Shown here: in pieces, positions 1 through 11,400 of the stretch
Position numbering within the stretch: the first letter of the stretch is position 1
Layout: each line of letters begins with the position of its first letter
NCBI GenBank assembly: GCA_030544215.1
Contig: JARZZO010000011.1
Coordinates: 10,588,001-10,652,000 of the forward strand
Source: Zantedeschia hybrid cultivar
Taxonomy: Eukaryota > Streptophyta > Magnoliopsida > Alismatales > Araceae
DNA length: 64,000 nt
Reading direction: 5' to 3'
The notes under the pieces: generated by a model
Database searches by the model: none
Told to the model about the DNA's origin: nothing
What the model saw: the letters and a program-made list of their open reading frames with translations, nothing else
Position numbers and translations under genes: made by a program

Positions 1-1948
1 AGATGTATTCGCATCCAAAAGATGGTGGAAAAGGGCCCATGAAATCTATTCCCCAAACATCAAAAATTTCAACCACTAAGATTGGATTTAGAGGCATCAT
101 ATCTCTTTTAGTGATATTTCCAACAGCTTGACATCTTAGGCATGTTTTGCTGAACTCATAAGCATCCTTGAAGAGTGTGGGCCAATAGAAACCGCTTTGT
201 AAAACCTTTGCTGCGGTTTTCTTTCCGGAGAAATGACCTCCACAAGCAAGGTTATGGGAAAAGTTCAAAACACTTTGTTGTTCTTCTTCAGGCACACATC
301 TCCGGATTATTTGATCTGGGCAAATTTTGAAGAGTTCAGGGTCTTCCAAAAAATAATACTTCTCTTGAGAGAAGAATTTATCTTTTTCATTTTTTGTCCA
401 TCCTTGTGGGATTTGACCAGTCACCTTAAAATTCACAATATGTGCATACCATGGTGGTGACATGTGGGAAATGGCTAAGAGGTGTTCATCAGGGAATGAA
501 TCTCTCATTGGTTCATTATCTGAAATCATGATTCGGGAGAGATGATCAGCAACCACATTCTCGGACCCCTTTTTGTCCCGAATCTCTAAATCAAATTCTT
601 GGAGGAGTAGGATCCATCTGATTAATCTTGGTTTGGCATCTTTCTTTGTCAACAAATATTTCAATGCCGAGTGATCAGAATAAATAATCACTTTTGCCCC
701 CAAAAGGTAAGATCGAAATTTCTCCAGAGCAAAAACAACAGTTAACAATTCTTTTTCTGTGGTGGTATAGTTCATTTGAGCATCTACAAGTGTGCGACTT
801 GCATAATAAATCACCACAGGCGTTTTATTGATTCTTTGTCCCAGTACTGCCCCCATAGCATAATCAGAAGCATCGCACATTATCTCAAATGGCAAAGACC
901 AATCAGGCGATTGGAGAATGGGAGCTTTGATCAGAGCCTCTTTTAAAGATTTAAATGCGTCCAAGCATTTTTCATCAATGTGGAATGGGACATCTTTGGC
1001 TAAGAGAAGGGTTAATGGTCGGGCAATTTGGGAGAAATTTTGAATAAACCGGCGGTAGAAGCCGGCATGGCCTAAGAATGACCGAATTTGCTTTACCGAA
1101 GTGGGTGGAGGAAGATTGGCGATTATGCTAACTTTAGCTTTATCCACTTCGATACCTCTTCCAGACACTATATGGCCCAAAACTATTCCCTCTTTAACCA
1201 TGAAATGACTCTTTTCCCAACTTAGAACCAAATTGGTCTCTATGCATCTTCCCAGTACATTTTTCAAATTCTCCAGACAAATTTCAAATGAATCCCCGAA
1301 TATTGAAAAATCATCCATGAATACTTCAAGGAATTCTCCCACCATATCTGAAAAGATGGCCAACATGCACCTTTGGAAAGTTGCTGGTGCATTACATAGT
1401 CCAAATGGCATTCTTCGGAATGCAAATGTGCCAAATGGACATGTGAATGTGATTTTCTCCTGATCTTCTGGATATATAGCCATTTGATTATATCCCGAAT
1501 ATCCATCTAAGAAACAGAAATATTTCTGACCCGCTAGCTTTTCCAAAATCTGATCAATAAACGGGAGTGGGAAATGATCTTTCTTTGTCATTGTGTTCAA
1601 TTTTCTGTAATCAATACAAACTCTCCACCCCGTGGTTAGCCTAGTGGGCATTTCTTTACCTTTTTCATTTGTTACCACAGTTAAGCCAGACTTCTTTGGC
1701 ACTACTTGGGTTGGGCTTACCCACTTGCTATCAGATATTGGGTATATGATACCCGCATCTAGCCATTTCACCACTTCTTTCTTAACCACTTCCATCATAA
1801 TAGGATTCAATTTCCTTTGCATTTCTCTGCTTGGTTTTGCATTATCTTCAAGATAAATATGATGCATGCATGTGGTTGGGCTTATTCCTTTCAAATCAGC
1901 TACTGACCACCCTATGGCTTCTTTATGAGTTCGAAGAACTTCAATGAG
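1..1948 (-). CDS. pol: Element B pol: reverse transcriptase, RNase H, start of integrase (partial at left edge)
   Basis: Read on the minus strand from the stop that ends the gag-protease frame, the same frame stays open to base 1 as far as I translated by eye. RT shows CIDYRKLN, FLDGYSGYNQ and the catalytic FMDD at about 1290. RNase H follows at about 600-900, with DASDYAMGAVLGQ and TEKELL. The integrase zinc-binding segment, with CLRCQ, lies at about 100-250, and the core begins at VWGIDFMGP near the edge. The enzyme would copy element RNA into DNA and insert it. The only visible defect is the stop separating it from protease. The remainder of integrase is outside the window. Confidence 0.88.
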
Positions 1949-4660
1949 TTATTTTTCTTGGGTAGGGTTAAGATCCGTAGCTATGATCACAGGTAGAGTT
2001 TCAGATGGGCCCAAAAAGACATATTTGAGAGATTCCGGCAAAGGTTTGAGCTCTAACTGAGGAGGAACCTGGAGAGATGGAGGAGTAGGTTCTAGATTGA
2101 GTTCAGGTAAAGGCTCAACCTTATTGGGCTGCCAAGTCCTTGTATTCAAATATGATATGGCCATTAACTCCTCTTCCTCTTCAAATTGGGCCGAAGGGGA
2201 TGTTTCTACAATATTATCAATCACATCAATTGCAAAACAATCTTCCCCATCCTGCATATGGCCAGAAGCTTTGAAAATGTTGAGGGATAATTTGTGATCT
2301 CCAAATGAGATATCCATTAACCCAGATTTGCAGTTAATGATGGCATTTGCAGTGGCTAGAAAAGGTCGGCCCAATATAATTGGGCTATTTCTCAGATGTT
2401 GAACGGGCTCCATGTCAAGGATGACAAAATCAACTGGGAAGTAGCAAGTATCAATCCTGACAATGACATCTTCCACCATTCCTTTCGGTGTCCTAAGAGA
2501 TCTATCGGCCAATTGTAGGATCACCGGAGTTGGTTTCAATTCTCCTATCCCAAATTTTTCATAAACTGAGGTGGGTAATAGGTTCACACTTGCTCCAAGG
2601 TCCAATAATGCCTTATCAAAGGTGGTTCCTTCAACAACACAAGAGATAAGTGGTGCTCCAGGGTCTTTCATCTTTTTAGGCATTTGGTTGAGCAAAATGG
2701 CACTCACTTCTTCAGACAAAAAGACTTTTTTGGGATTTGCTTTAGGCTCTCTCTTGTGAGTGCAAAGTTCTTTCAAAAACTTGGCATAGGCCGGCACATG
2801 TTGGATTGCATCAACCAATGGTATGTTAATGTGGACTTGTTTAAATAAGTCCATTAACTGTTCATTTTTTGCTTGGATTTGATGCTTTCTTTGCTCTTTG
2901 CCATTTTCTAAAGCTTGTGGAAAAGGGATTTTCGGTTTATAATTCTCAGGACATTCCTCCATTTTTCCTTTTCCTTGAATGATATTGGGTTGTTCATTCT
3001 CATCTTCATCTTCTTCTCCTTTTTCTTCTTCATTTTGTTCAAGATTGGGCTGACTAGATCCTTGATTTGGGTAAGGATCCGGCAAGACTTTACCACTTCT
3101 TAAGGCCAAAATTGCTTTCGCATTTTCTAACTGTGGGCCTCTTGGTGGATTTGGGCCAATTTGAGGTTGGGCTTGAGGATTAGGTAAGATTGGTTGATGT
3201 TGGAAACCCGGAAGATAGTTTCGCGGGTTTGCAATGGGTTGACTTGGTAATGGGCCCACTTCCCTCCTCATGGTTGTATCAGCCATTTGACCCAATTGGG
3301 CTTCCAATTTTGAAATGGATTGTTGTTGAGAGATGACCAATTGTTGCAATTGTTGCTGTTGTTGTTGTTGATTCATGAGTAATTGTTGCAGCATATTGAA
3401 TTTGTCATCATTTTGATTTGATGGCTGATGTTGTGGGATTTGATATGGAGGTTGAGAGAACATATTCTGGTTGTTATTGGGCTGAAAGTAAGGGGCTTGA
3501 GCTTGTTGGCTTTTGTTGAAAGATTGATTTGGATAGTAATTCTGTTGATGGGCCCTGTTCTGAAAATTTTGTGCTTGTGGATTTGGAGCTTGGGCTTGTT
3601 GAGATTTCCATGAAAAATTAGGATGATTCTTCCAACCAGGGTTGTAGGTGTTAGAATATGGATCATGATTGGGCTTTGAATAACCCTGGGCTGCTTGGAC
3701 TTGTTCTTGGATGAACGGTGACAATTGGGCTGCCGTGGGACACTCACTGACATGGTGAGTTGGGCTGGCACAAAGACTACAAGCTTCTTGGTAAGATGAA
3801 GAGGATTCAGAGTAAGGTCTTGATTGTGCATGGATATTAGATCCTTGGTTATTCGAAGCTAGGACTTGGTCTAGCTTTTGGGCCATAAGATCCATTTTGC
3901 TCATTTGTTGGGCCAGAAGGTCCACCTTATCCAACTTTTGAGCCAATGCATTGATATCCATCTTAGGTTCAAATTCTCCTCTATTTCTTATTTCATAGAC
4001 TCCAGTCCGTTTGGATGTTCCCACAGATCTTTCATATGATGAAAGTGAAGCATGATTTATTGAATTTTCACTTAGCATTTCAAACAAATCATAAGCTTCT
4101 TCCTCACTTTTGCTCATAAATGCTCCTCCACAAGATGCATCTACCATTTGCCTGTATTGTGCATCTAAACCTTCATAGAATGCTTGCACAATTTGCCATC
4201 TAGACAATCCATGATGTGGACATTTTCTCAACAATTCTTTCAATCGTTCCCAAGATTCATGAATTTGTTCTCCTGGTAATTGTGAGAATCCAGTTATAGC
4301 CCTTCTCATTGTATTTGTTCTCCCGATAGGATAGAATTTTTTTAAGAATTCTTGTTGCATTTCGGGCCAAGTCTTAATGGGCTTCCCTATCGTTCCAAGC
4401 CAATATTTGGCTTTGTCCTTAAGTGAGAAAGGGAATAGGGTAAGTCGAAGGGCATCTTCCGTGAAATCTTGAATTTTCACGGTTGAGCAAATCTCAAAGA
4501 ATTCATCCAAATGTTTATATGGATCTTCATTGGTATTCCCATAAAAAGATGGGAGCATTTGGATGGTGCTTGGCTTGATCTCATAATGGCTAGCATGGAC
4601 ATTAGGCAATTGGATACAAGATGAAGGATTATAGTCTTGAGGAATGAAGTATTCCTTCAT
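1949..4660 (-). pseudogene. gag: Element B gag-protease, main portion, cut from its N-terminus by element A
   Basis: The 903-residue open frame contains a retrotransposon gag domain (about residues 30-215, with KYWLGTIGKP and EFLKKFYP). A CX2CX4HX4C zinc knuckle (CSLCASPTHHVSEC) sits near residue 290, followed by a Q/N/P-rich linker. The aspartic protease has LLDLGASVNLLP near residue 690. It would form the particle and process the polyprotein. The apparent start at 4660 is not the native one: the first codons are at 19448-19561, beyond element A, and both parts share one frame if one GGTAT copy is discounted. The frame ends in UAA, directly followed in frame by RT coding sequence. Confidence 0.85.
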
Positions 4661-4667
4661 TTGTTTT

Positions 4668-4672
4668 GGTAT
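4668..4672. repeat. Target-site duplication of element A, left copy (GGTAT)
   Basis: GGTAT directly abuts the TGTAGG end of the left LTR and is repeated at 19443-19447 after the right LTR. Five bases is the usual duplication length for Ty3/gypsy integrase. It proves that A inserted as a unit into the gag of B. Confidence 0.95.
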
Positions 4673-6058
4673 TGTAGGTGCTTAGAATGACCGTGTGATT
4701 AACATGAAATATCTATGCTGTTTAGGTGTAAACTAACCTATTAAAAACAGCAACTAAAGTGCAGTGATCGCCAGAAACTTTTAACTTAAAAGTTTCAAAA
4801 GAGAGTATGATCGCCTACCTTTCAAACTGCGGAAGATTAAGTCCTTGGTTCCCCTTCCTCAGCCGGCTGAAGAAAGAGAGCCCTTTCTTTGCTTCCTTGT
4901 TCTTGCTGTGGAATTTGAGGTTGAGGATCGTCCAGAAGTTGTGCTTGATTTCCCCATTTTGATCTTTTTTTGTTGTTGAGTACAGCAGAGACAGAGAAAA
5001 CAAAAAAAATGAAAAAAACTATGATGAGAATTTAAATAAAAGTAGTATCTGAACTAATCATGATGTTAAGCATATTTAGAACAGCAAACTCACTTTTTTT
5101 AATGGCTTTGAAATCCCTTAGATCAAGTAGGTTTTTGAAAGATTATGCTATGGTGTGTGTTTGCATGAAGTGAATATGAAGAATAAAACTAACGAAATGA
5201 ATGCAGTAATGAAAAACTTATGCCCAGTTGGTTGAAGCCTTGAAAGGATGAAGATCTTGAAAGGACGCCGTCTTCTGGAAATGGCAGCGCTCCGGCGTTA
5301 CGACGTTGTTGCTCAGATCTTCAAATCGCTATAACGCTATGGCTCAACTCAACTTAATTCTGTTCTCTTTTTTTTTTACTCTTCAACATGCAGGGTATTT
5401 ATAGGCATTTCTTGCGTTCGCGATTAACATAGAAAACTCCCGAATTTATCCATCTTAACCGACAAATAATTACTGATTAATTCATCTTTATCTGTAATTA
5501 TCTAAAACGCGTCCACCTTTGCTGACGCCTTTCAGATTAATTAAGATAAGGATAAATATCCGGGAAAACTTATCTTTATCTTTATTAGTTAAAACGCGTC
5601 CACATGTGTAGACGTCTTTTATACTAATTAAGATAAGGATAAACATCCGGAAGAGAAGTTAAAACAGCTTAGGAAACCTAAAACGCGTCGACCTTCGAAG
5701 ACGCCTTTTAGTTAATTAATCAATTAATTAAAATAGGTTGACGCGTTTTAGAATTCTGAATCGCGTCCACACAGGTTGACACGTTTTAGAAAGAATTCTG
5801 AATCGCGTCCACACAGGTTGACACGTTTTAGAATTCTGAATCGTGTCCACACAGGTTGACACGTTTTAGAATTTCTGCATCTTTTAACTGAAATTTGAGC
5901 TAAAATCAATTCAATTGATTAACTTAAACACATCTGTTAAACCCGACACTCAAAAATATTAATAAAAATTAATCAATGATTAATTATCAGACCATTATGA
6001 GGCATTATTATATGATATGAAATTTACTCGAAATGACGTCAAAATTAGCGTGTCTACA
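4673..6058 (-). repeat. Element A 3' LTR (left copy)
   Basis: Matches 18009-19442 almost base for base. It lacks one copy of a tandem unit of about 42 bp near 5735, where only the second half of a 30-bp palindrome remains. It contains six complete 30-bp interrupted palindromes (5504, 5591, 5680, 5758, 5800, 5838). The minus-strand TATA-like TATAAATACC near 5395-5404 is a candidate promoter TATA box for the element. Confidence 0.95.
5504..5867. repeat. Cluster of six 30-bp interrupted palindromes in left LTR
   Basis: Each copy is a 10-bp arm, a 10-bp centre and a 10-bp complementary arm: 5504-5533, 5591-5620, 5680-5709, 5758-5787, 5800-5829, 5838-5867. Left arms are AAAACGCGTC or GAATCGCGTC/GAATCGTGTC. 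Right arms are GACGCCTTTC, GACGTCTTTT, GACGCCTTTT or GACACGTTTT. Centres of the first three are CACCTTTGCT, CACATGTGTA and GACCTTCGAA; the last three share CACACAGGTT and form a tandem repeat of about 40 bp. Confidence 0.9.
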
Positions 6059-6146
6059 GCTGCCTCACCTTGGCATCGTCTTTGTAAGGGAGTGAAATGA
6101 AATGGAATGTACTGAAAAGGTGATGCCAAGGTGTGATGAGACACGC
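6048..6146. repeat. Inverted repeat spanning the polypurine tract / 3' LTR junction
   Basis: CACCTTGGCATC at 6066-6077 is perfectly complementary to GATGCCAAGGTG at 6122-6133. The pairing picks up again outside: GCGTGTCT inside the LTR end (6048-6055) matches AGACACGC at 6139-6146. The minus-strand purine-rich stretch just inside the LTR (AAGGTGAGGCAG) is the candidate polypurine tract and lies within this stem. Confidence 0.7.
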
Positions 6147-7015
6147 TCTTAACATCACATGACTGGAATTTTTCTCAAAATCATCAATGAAGATAGCTCA
6201 ATGAAATCAATGGAATTAATCCTGTCTGGATGAAGTAGACAAGAAAATAAAATAAGGTCGATCAACCTCCTTGGAGTGGGAAGTACCCCAGGTCGTAGAC
6301 ACTGTAGGTTTCATCATGGGGAGCGTTTGCCAGCCAATGTGGACGTGCTACAGCCATGATGGATCTTAAAAGAAAACAAGAATATCGGATAAAGAATCCA
6401 ATCAAGGATAGAATTCCAAGGATATCTTCAAGCGAATCTCAAAGATAATCAAGATACTCAATTCAGAATGGAATATTTCATATCATGTTGAGATTATTTG
6501 ATTAAATGGTCTGAAATTTAATCAATAATTAATTCTTATTACAATGATTTCAAAGTCCTACATGATGCATGCTGGGCTAAAAGAAAAATATAAAGTCAAA
6601 TAAAATATAAATTAATCAAGGATAATATTGTTAAATTGTCATTAATGAGTCAAGATACCAATTCTTGTAATTCAGTGCTAAGCCGAAGCTCGTTTATCCA
6701 CGCACTGTTTTACAAAAGTGGAACCATCGTCCCCACTAATTAACAATCCAACGGCCTATCCGTGCGATTAAGAATCCTCTGGAATTATCACTGTTTTTGT
6801 TGAAGGGGAACTCAAATTCCAGTTTCATCAAAACACAAGGTCCTTGATATAATCTAATAAATATTTAACATATAGTAATGCGAATGCAAAATAATTACAT
6901 GGAATAATACAAGGATAGAAATAACCGTCTTTTTAGCCACGGTAGAGACTTCATAAACTCCCATAGTGGGATCTTCTTGATATTTCCAGCTTTGTAATCA
7001 TTTCTTTGAATTTCT

Positions 7016-7081
7016 GAAACGCGTCGTGTAGTGTTGACGCCATTCAATATTGAAACGCGGCGGTTCTCCTCGACGCCTTTT
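7016..7081. repeat. Two 30-bp interrupted palindromes in element A 3' region
   Basis: 7016-7045 has arms GAAACGCGTC and GACGCCATTC around GTGTAGTGTT. 7052-7081 has arms GAAACGCGGC and GACGCCTTTT around GGTTCTCCTC. Geometry is the same 10-10-10 as in the LTRs, with different centres. Confidence 0.85.
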
Positions 7082-7369
7082 CCTCACAGAAACAGGTTCT
7101 TCTATTCGAATTCTCACTCTTTTCATGTCTTGTGTCCTGTATACAACTTGAACAAACAAGTTAAGCATCTGTTCAGGCTTAGCCCCTTGCCTGGTTAAGT
7201 AACCGACTACTTGATCCTATCCTTGATAGAAGGGTCAAGGGGCATAGCCTTTATTAACAAAGGTAATAAGAATAATCGAACTTAAGCAAAATGCAACATA
7301 CAAGCAAACATATGCTCACTGAAAATAAAATGAATGAAACACATTAAATGCACCAAGCAAATGCTAATC

Positions 7370-7680
7370 GAATTTTTTTGGTTTTGAAATATTCGTTTTT
7401 GTTTGGGTTTTGAGATGTATATTTTTTTTTGAATTTTGAAAAATGTATATATTTTTTTTGAATTTTTGACTATGCAATTTTTTTTGAATTTTTGGACATA
7501 TGCAATTTTTTTTGAATTTTTGGAATATGCAATTTTTTTTGAATTTTTGGCTATGTATTTTTTTTTGAATTTTGACATATACATTTTTTTTGAATTTTGA
7601 CATATACATTTTTTTTATTTTTTTTTTTGAATTTTGACATATACATTTTTTTTTTGACTTTTTTTTTTTTTTTTTTTTGA
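7370..7680. repeat. T-rich minisatellite, about 28-bp unit
   Basis: About ten imperfect copies of T(8-9)GAATTTTTGG-type units, ending in a long T run. Lysine/phenylalanine-rich reading frames across it are only translations of the repeat and are not genes. Confidence 0.9.
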
Positions 7681-8443
7681 CTAAAAGACCAGTATGGTAC
7701 TTAGATCAAAAGATCATATTCATTTATTAACTTAATTTCCAAATTGTTCTTTAACAACTTAACTTAAAACCCATCGTGTTTGAACTTGTGTTTCCATTCG
7801 TGATCCCATTTGATGATTTGACCCTTAGTCAATCTAAGCCATTCTTTAAGCTTGAAGTACACCTCTTTAGTAAGAAAAGAAGAGTAAGTTTAGAAAGCCC
7901 ATGAGAAGGTTCCGGAGACCTAAAAAGATGTTCCTTTCCAACCCTAATATCTGTTGGGGTTCGGTCATTTTCTTTCCGGGGTATTTATCGACCTTGCGTT
8001 CCCTTTTGTTTCATTTCATGGCCTTGATGTAACATTTGTAGTGTAATGGCCTTTTGATTTGAATTTGGCTTTTTGCCTTGCTTTTGCTTTTCTATTCTTT
8101 TCTTTTTTGCTTTGCTTTGGAACGGATCTCCCCCATTTTTTTTTATGACGGCCTCCTACTAAGATGGCGGGTATTCTTGGTAATCTATTCTAAGCCTCGT
8201 TCCGACATCATGGGCCGAATGTAAAACAGAATTTTATTTTAAAAGGAATGATTTGTACTTTATACTCTTAGTCAAGCTTTTGATATTCTTAAGGACTTGG
8301 CATCTCTTGTTACTCACGAATCAAACGTGTCAGTGTGTGCAGTAATGGGTTTGAAGTTAAATTATTCAGACTAACAAAGAAATTTGAGTTTATAAATTTT
8401 CTGATTCCACTGGTCTTTGTACCATACTGATCGACTCTTTATC

Positions 8444-11400
8444 CTAAGGGTAGTATTTCTTAAGGTGTAAACCATTCCAGGGATGATTTAGCTCTTCTCC
8501 TTCTGCATTAACCAAACGATAAGCATTACCAGGATAAGCGTGTGATACGACATAAGGTCCTTCCCAGTTGGGTTGGAGCTTAGAACGCGGACCACCAGGT
8601 TTTACAAAAATTCTTTTAACGACCATTTCATCGACTTTGAACTTTCGTTCAATGACTTTCTTTTGATAAAAACGTGCTAATCTGTTTTGATAAACTTTTG
8701 CATGATTAGCAGCTGACCATCTTTTCTCGTCTAAAAGTTCCAATTGAGCAAGAAGTGCTGAACGATGTTCATCAATAGAGAATTCTTTGTTCAATTGTAC
8801 TCTTAATGACGGTATAAGGATCTCATATGGAACTACCGCCTCCATTCCAAATGTTAAGGAATAAGGAGTTTGCCCAGTGGGCGTGCGGATTGAAGTTCGG
8901 TAGGCCCATAGAGCCTCAACCAATTTTTCTGGCCAGTCTGCGAATTTGTTAGATTTACACGTCTTTTTGATGATTTTTATCAAAGTTTTATTAGTTGCCT
9001 CTGCTTGGCCATTGCCTTGCGGGTAATAAGGAGATGAATGATGCAATGCAATTTTGTACCTGTTGCAGAGGTCCTTCAATTCCTGTGACACGAACTGCGG
9101 TCCGTTGTCGGTGACGATGGTACTTGGAATTCCGAATCTTGTGATGATGTTCCTCATGATGAATTTGCAGACGGTTGATGCTTTGATCTCCACGTATGCT
9201 TCAGCTTCTGCCCACTTGGTAAAGTATTCCGTTGCCGTGAGAATGAAAGATTTTTGCTTGATGCCGGAATCTGGGTTACCAAGAGGTCCAATAATGTCGA
9301 AAGCCCACATGGAGAAAGGCCATGGGGAAGAAACATGATGGAGTGAAGATGCAGGAGAATGAATTTTGTCGGCGTGAAATTGACACTTGGCACACCTACG
9401 GACATATCCTACACAGTCTTCTTCCATGGTTGGCCAATAAAATCCTTGTCTAAGGATCTTCTTTGCTAGCATCTGTCCATTGACATGGCCACCACAAACT
9501 CCACTATGAGCTCCTTCCATAACCTTCCAAAGCTCATCTTCGTCCAAACATCTCAGAAGAACTCCATCAAAACCTCTCTTATATAATGCTCCCCCAACTA
9601 GGGTGTATCGTTGAGCAACTCTCCTGATAGCTCTTTTTTCCTCAGTTGTAGCTTCTTCAGGATACGATTGATCTTCACAATATTTTGCAATTTCATAATA
9701 CCATGGCTTCTGTTCATCATCCATCTCTTCTAACAGCTCCATCAACATGATTTCTCTTTTCTCCACAATACTTCCATCTTTGAATTTCTTCAGCAACTTC
9801 TCCTTAGTTCTAAGAAATGAAGGATCTTTCACGGCGGGTGAAAGACGCCTATGAATTATGATCGATTCAGATTGCTTGTTGATCGGAAAATCAAGGGAAG
9901 ATGCAAGTGAAGCTAGAGCGTCAGCTAAGATGTTTTGATTTCTAGGGACATGGACAAAGATCAATTTTGTGAAAAGCTTCGAGTAAGCAGAAGTAAGTTC
10001 TTGATATGGCTTAAGCTTGGGATCAAGAGTTCGATACTTGGTCAGCACTTGGCGAAGAATTAATTGGCTATCACCTACAATCCTGAGTTTGGTGGCACCA
10101 TGAAAATGAGCAGCCTCGAGACCAGCAAGAAGTGCCTCGTATTCAGCTATGTTGTTGGTGACTGGAAAATCAAGCTGAAAGGCTTGTGGAATGGTGACAC
10201 CTTCAGGTGATAACAGAACGATTCCGATCCCCTTTCCATGAGAATTCAGAGCTCCGTCAAAATGCAGAGTCCACATATCATCTCTGATTTGATTTACGGA
10301 CATCAGTTCCTCATCCGGAAACTCTGATCGCACTGGATCAAATCGAGGAAGGGGATGATGAGCGAGATGTTCTGCTATGGCATAGCCCTTGATTGCTTTC
10401 TGTTGAATGTAAATGATATCGAATTGAGATAGAAAGCTTTGCCATCGCGCTAACCTATCAGTAAGAACAGATTTCTCCAGAAGGAATTTGATCGGATTCA
10501 TCCTAGCGATGAGATGGACTTCATGGGCCAGAAAATAATGCTTTAATTTCTGAACAACCCAAACTAATGCTGCACATGTTTTCTCCATCGCCGTATATCT
10601 CTGTTCAGCGGGGTTGAGAAGTTTAGAGAGATAGTAGGCTGCCCTCTCTTTTCCTTCTTCATCCTCTTGTGCTAAGACAGCCCCCACTGCATCATCCAGG
10701 ACAGAAATATAAAGTATCAATGGTCTGCCTGGAGATGGTGGTCTCAAAACAGGAGGACTTGCCAAATAGTCCTTTAATCCATCAAATGCCTCCTGACACT
10801 TATCGTCCCAATTGAATTTGACTCCTGGCTTGGTAAGCTCGTAAAACGGCTTACACCTTTGTGAGTGCTGGGAGACAAAACGGCGAATAAATTGTAACCT
10901 CCCGATTAATCCTCTTAACTCTTTCAAGTTTTTGGGAGGTGGCATTTCTCTGATAGCCTTCGCCTTATTGGGATCGATCTCAATTTCCCGTTTGCTGACA
11001 ATGAATCCAAGCAATTTCCCTGAAGATACCCCGAATACACATTTCTTGGGGTTCATCTTCAACTGATACTCTCTCGATCTCTCTAATACCCTTGCCAAAA
11101 CTTTGGCATGCTCAGCCTTCGTTTTAGACTTAACCAATAAGTCATCCACATACACTTCCAAATCTATGTGCATCATGTCATGAAATATTGCCATCATAGC
11201 CCTTTGATAAGTGGCTCCAGCGTTCTTCAATCCAAATGGCATGACGACATAACAATATGTTCCCCAAGGTGTAGTGAATGAAGTCTTCTCTTGATCCTCT
11301 TCTGCCAACTTAATCTGGTTGTATCCTGAAAATCCATCCATAAACGACAACGTCTCATAGCCAGCAGTATTATCGATGAGTACATCAATATGAGGCAATG

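Larger units (their letters stand above)
1..4672 (-). mobile_element. Element B, Athila-type Ty3/gypsy retrotransposon, 3' portion (interrupted, runs off left edge)
   Basis: Minus-strand gag, protease, RT, RNase H and the start of integrase are contiguous here, so the 3' LTR must lie beyond base 1. The Athila assignment rests on the FMDD form of the RT active site, the LLDLGAS protease motif, and a primer site matching tRNA-Asp on the far side of the nested insertion (20496-20512). Element A is inserted at 4672/4673. The rest of B (gag N-terminus, leader, 5' LTR) resumes at 19443. The element is older than A because A sits inside it. Confidence 0.9.
6059..8443 (-). other. Element A 3' region between pol and 3' LTR, no gene
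   Basis: No supported ORF. It holds a hairpin beside the LTR (6048-6146), two 30-bp palindromes (7016-7045 and 7052-7081), and a T-rich minisatellite (7370-7680). Tat elements commonly have such a long 3' region, sometimes with an antisense ORF; none is visible here. Confidence 0.8.

Noticed and set aside
7282..7609. Lysine/phenylalanine-rich ORFs of 81-100 codons
   Set aside because: They are translations of a T-rich minisatellite in two frames, not genes.
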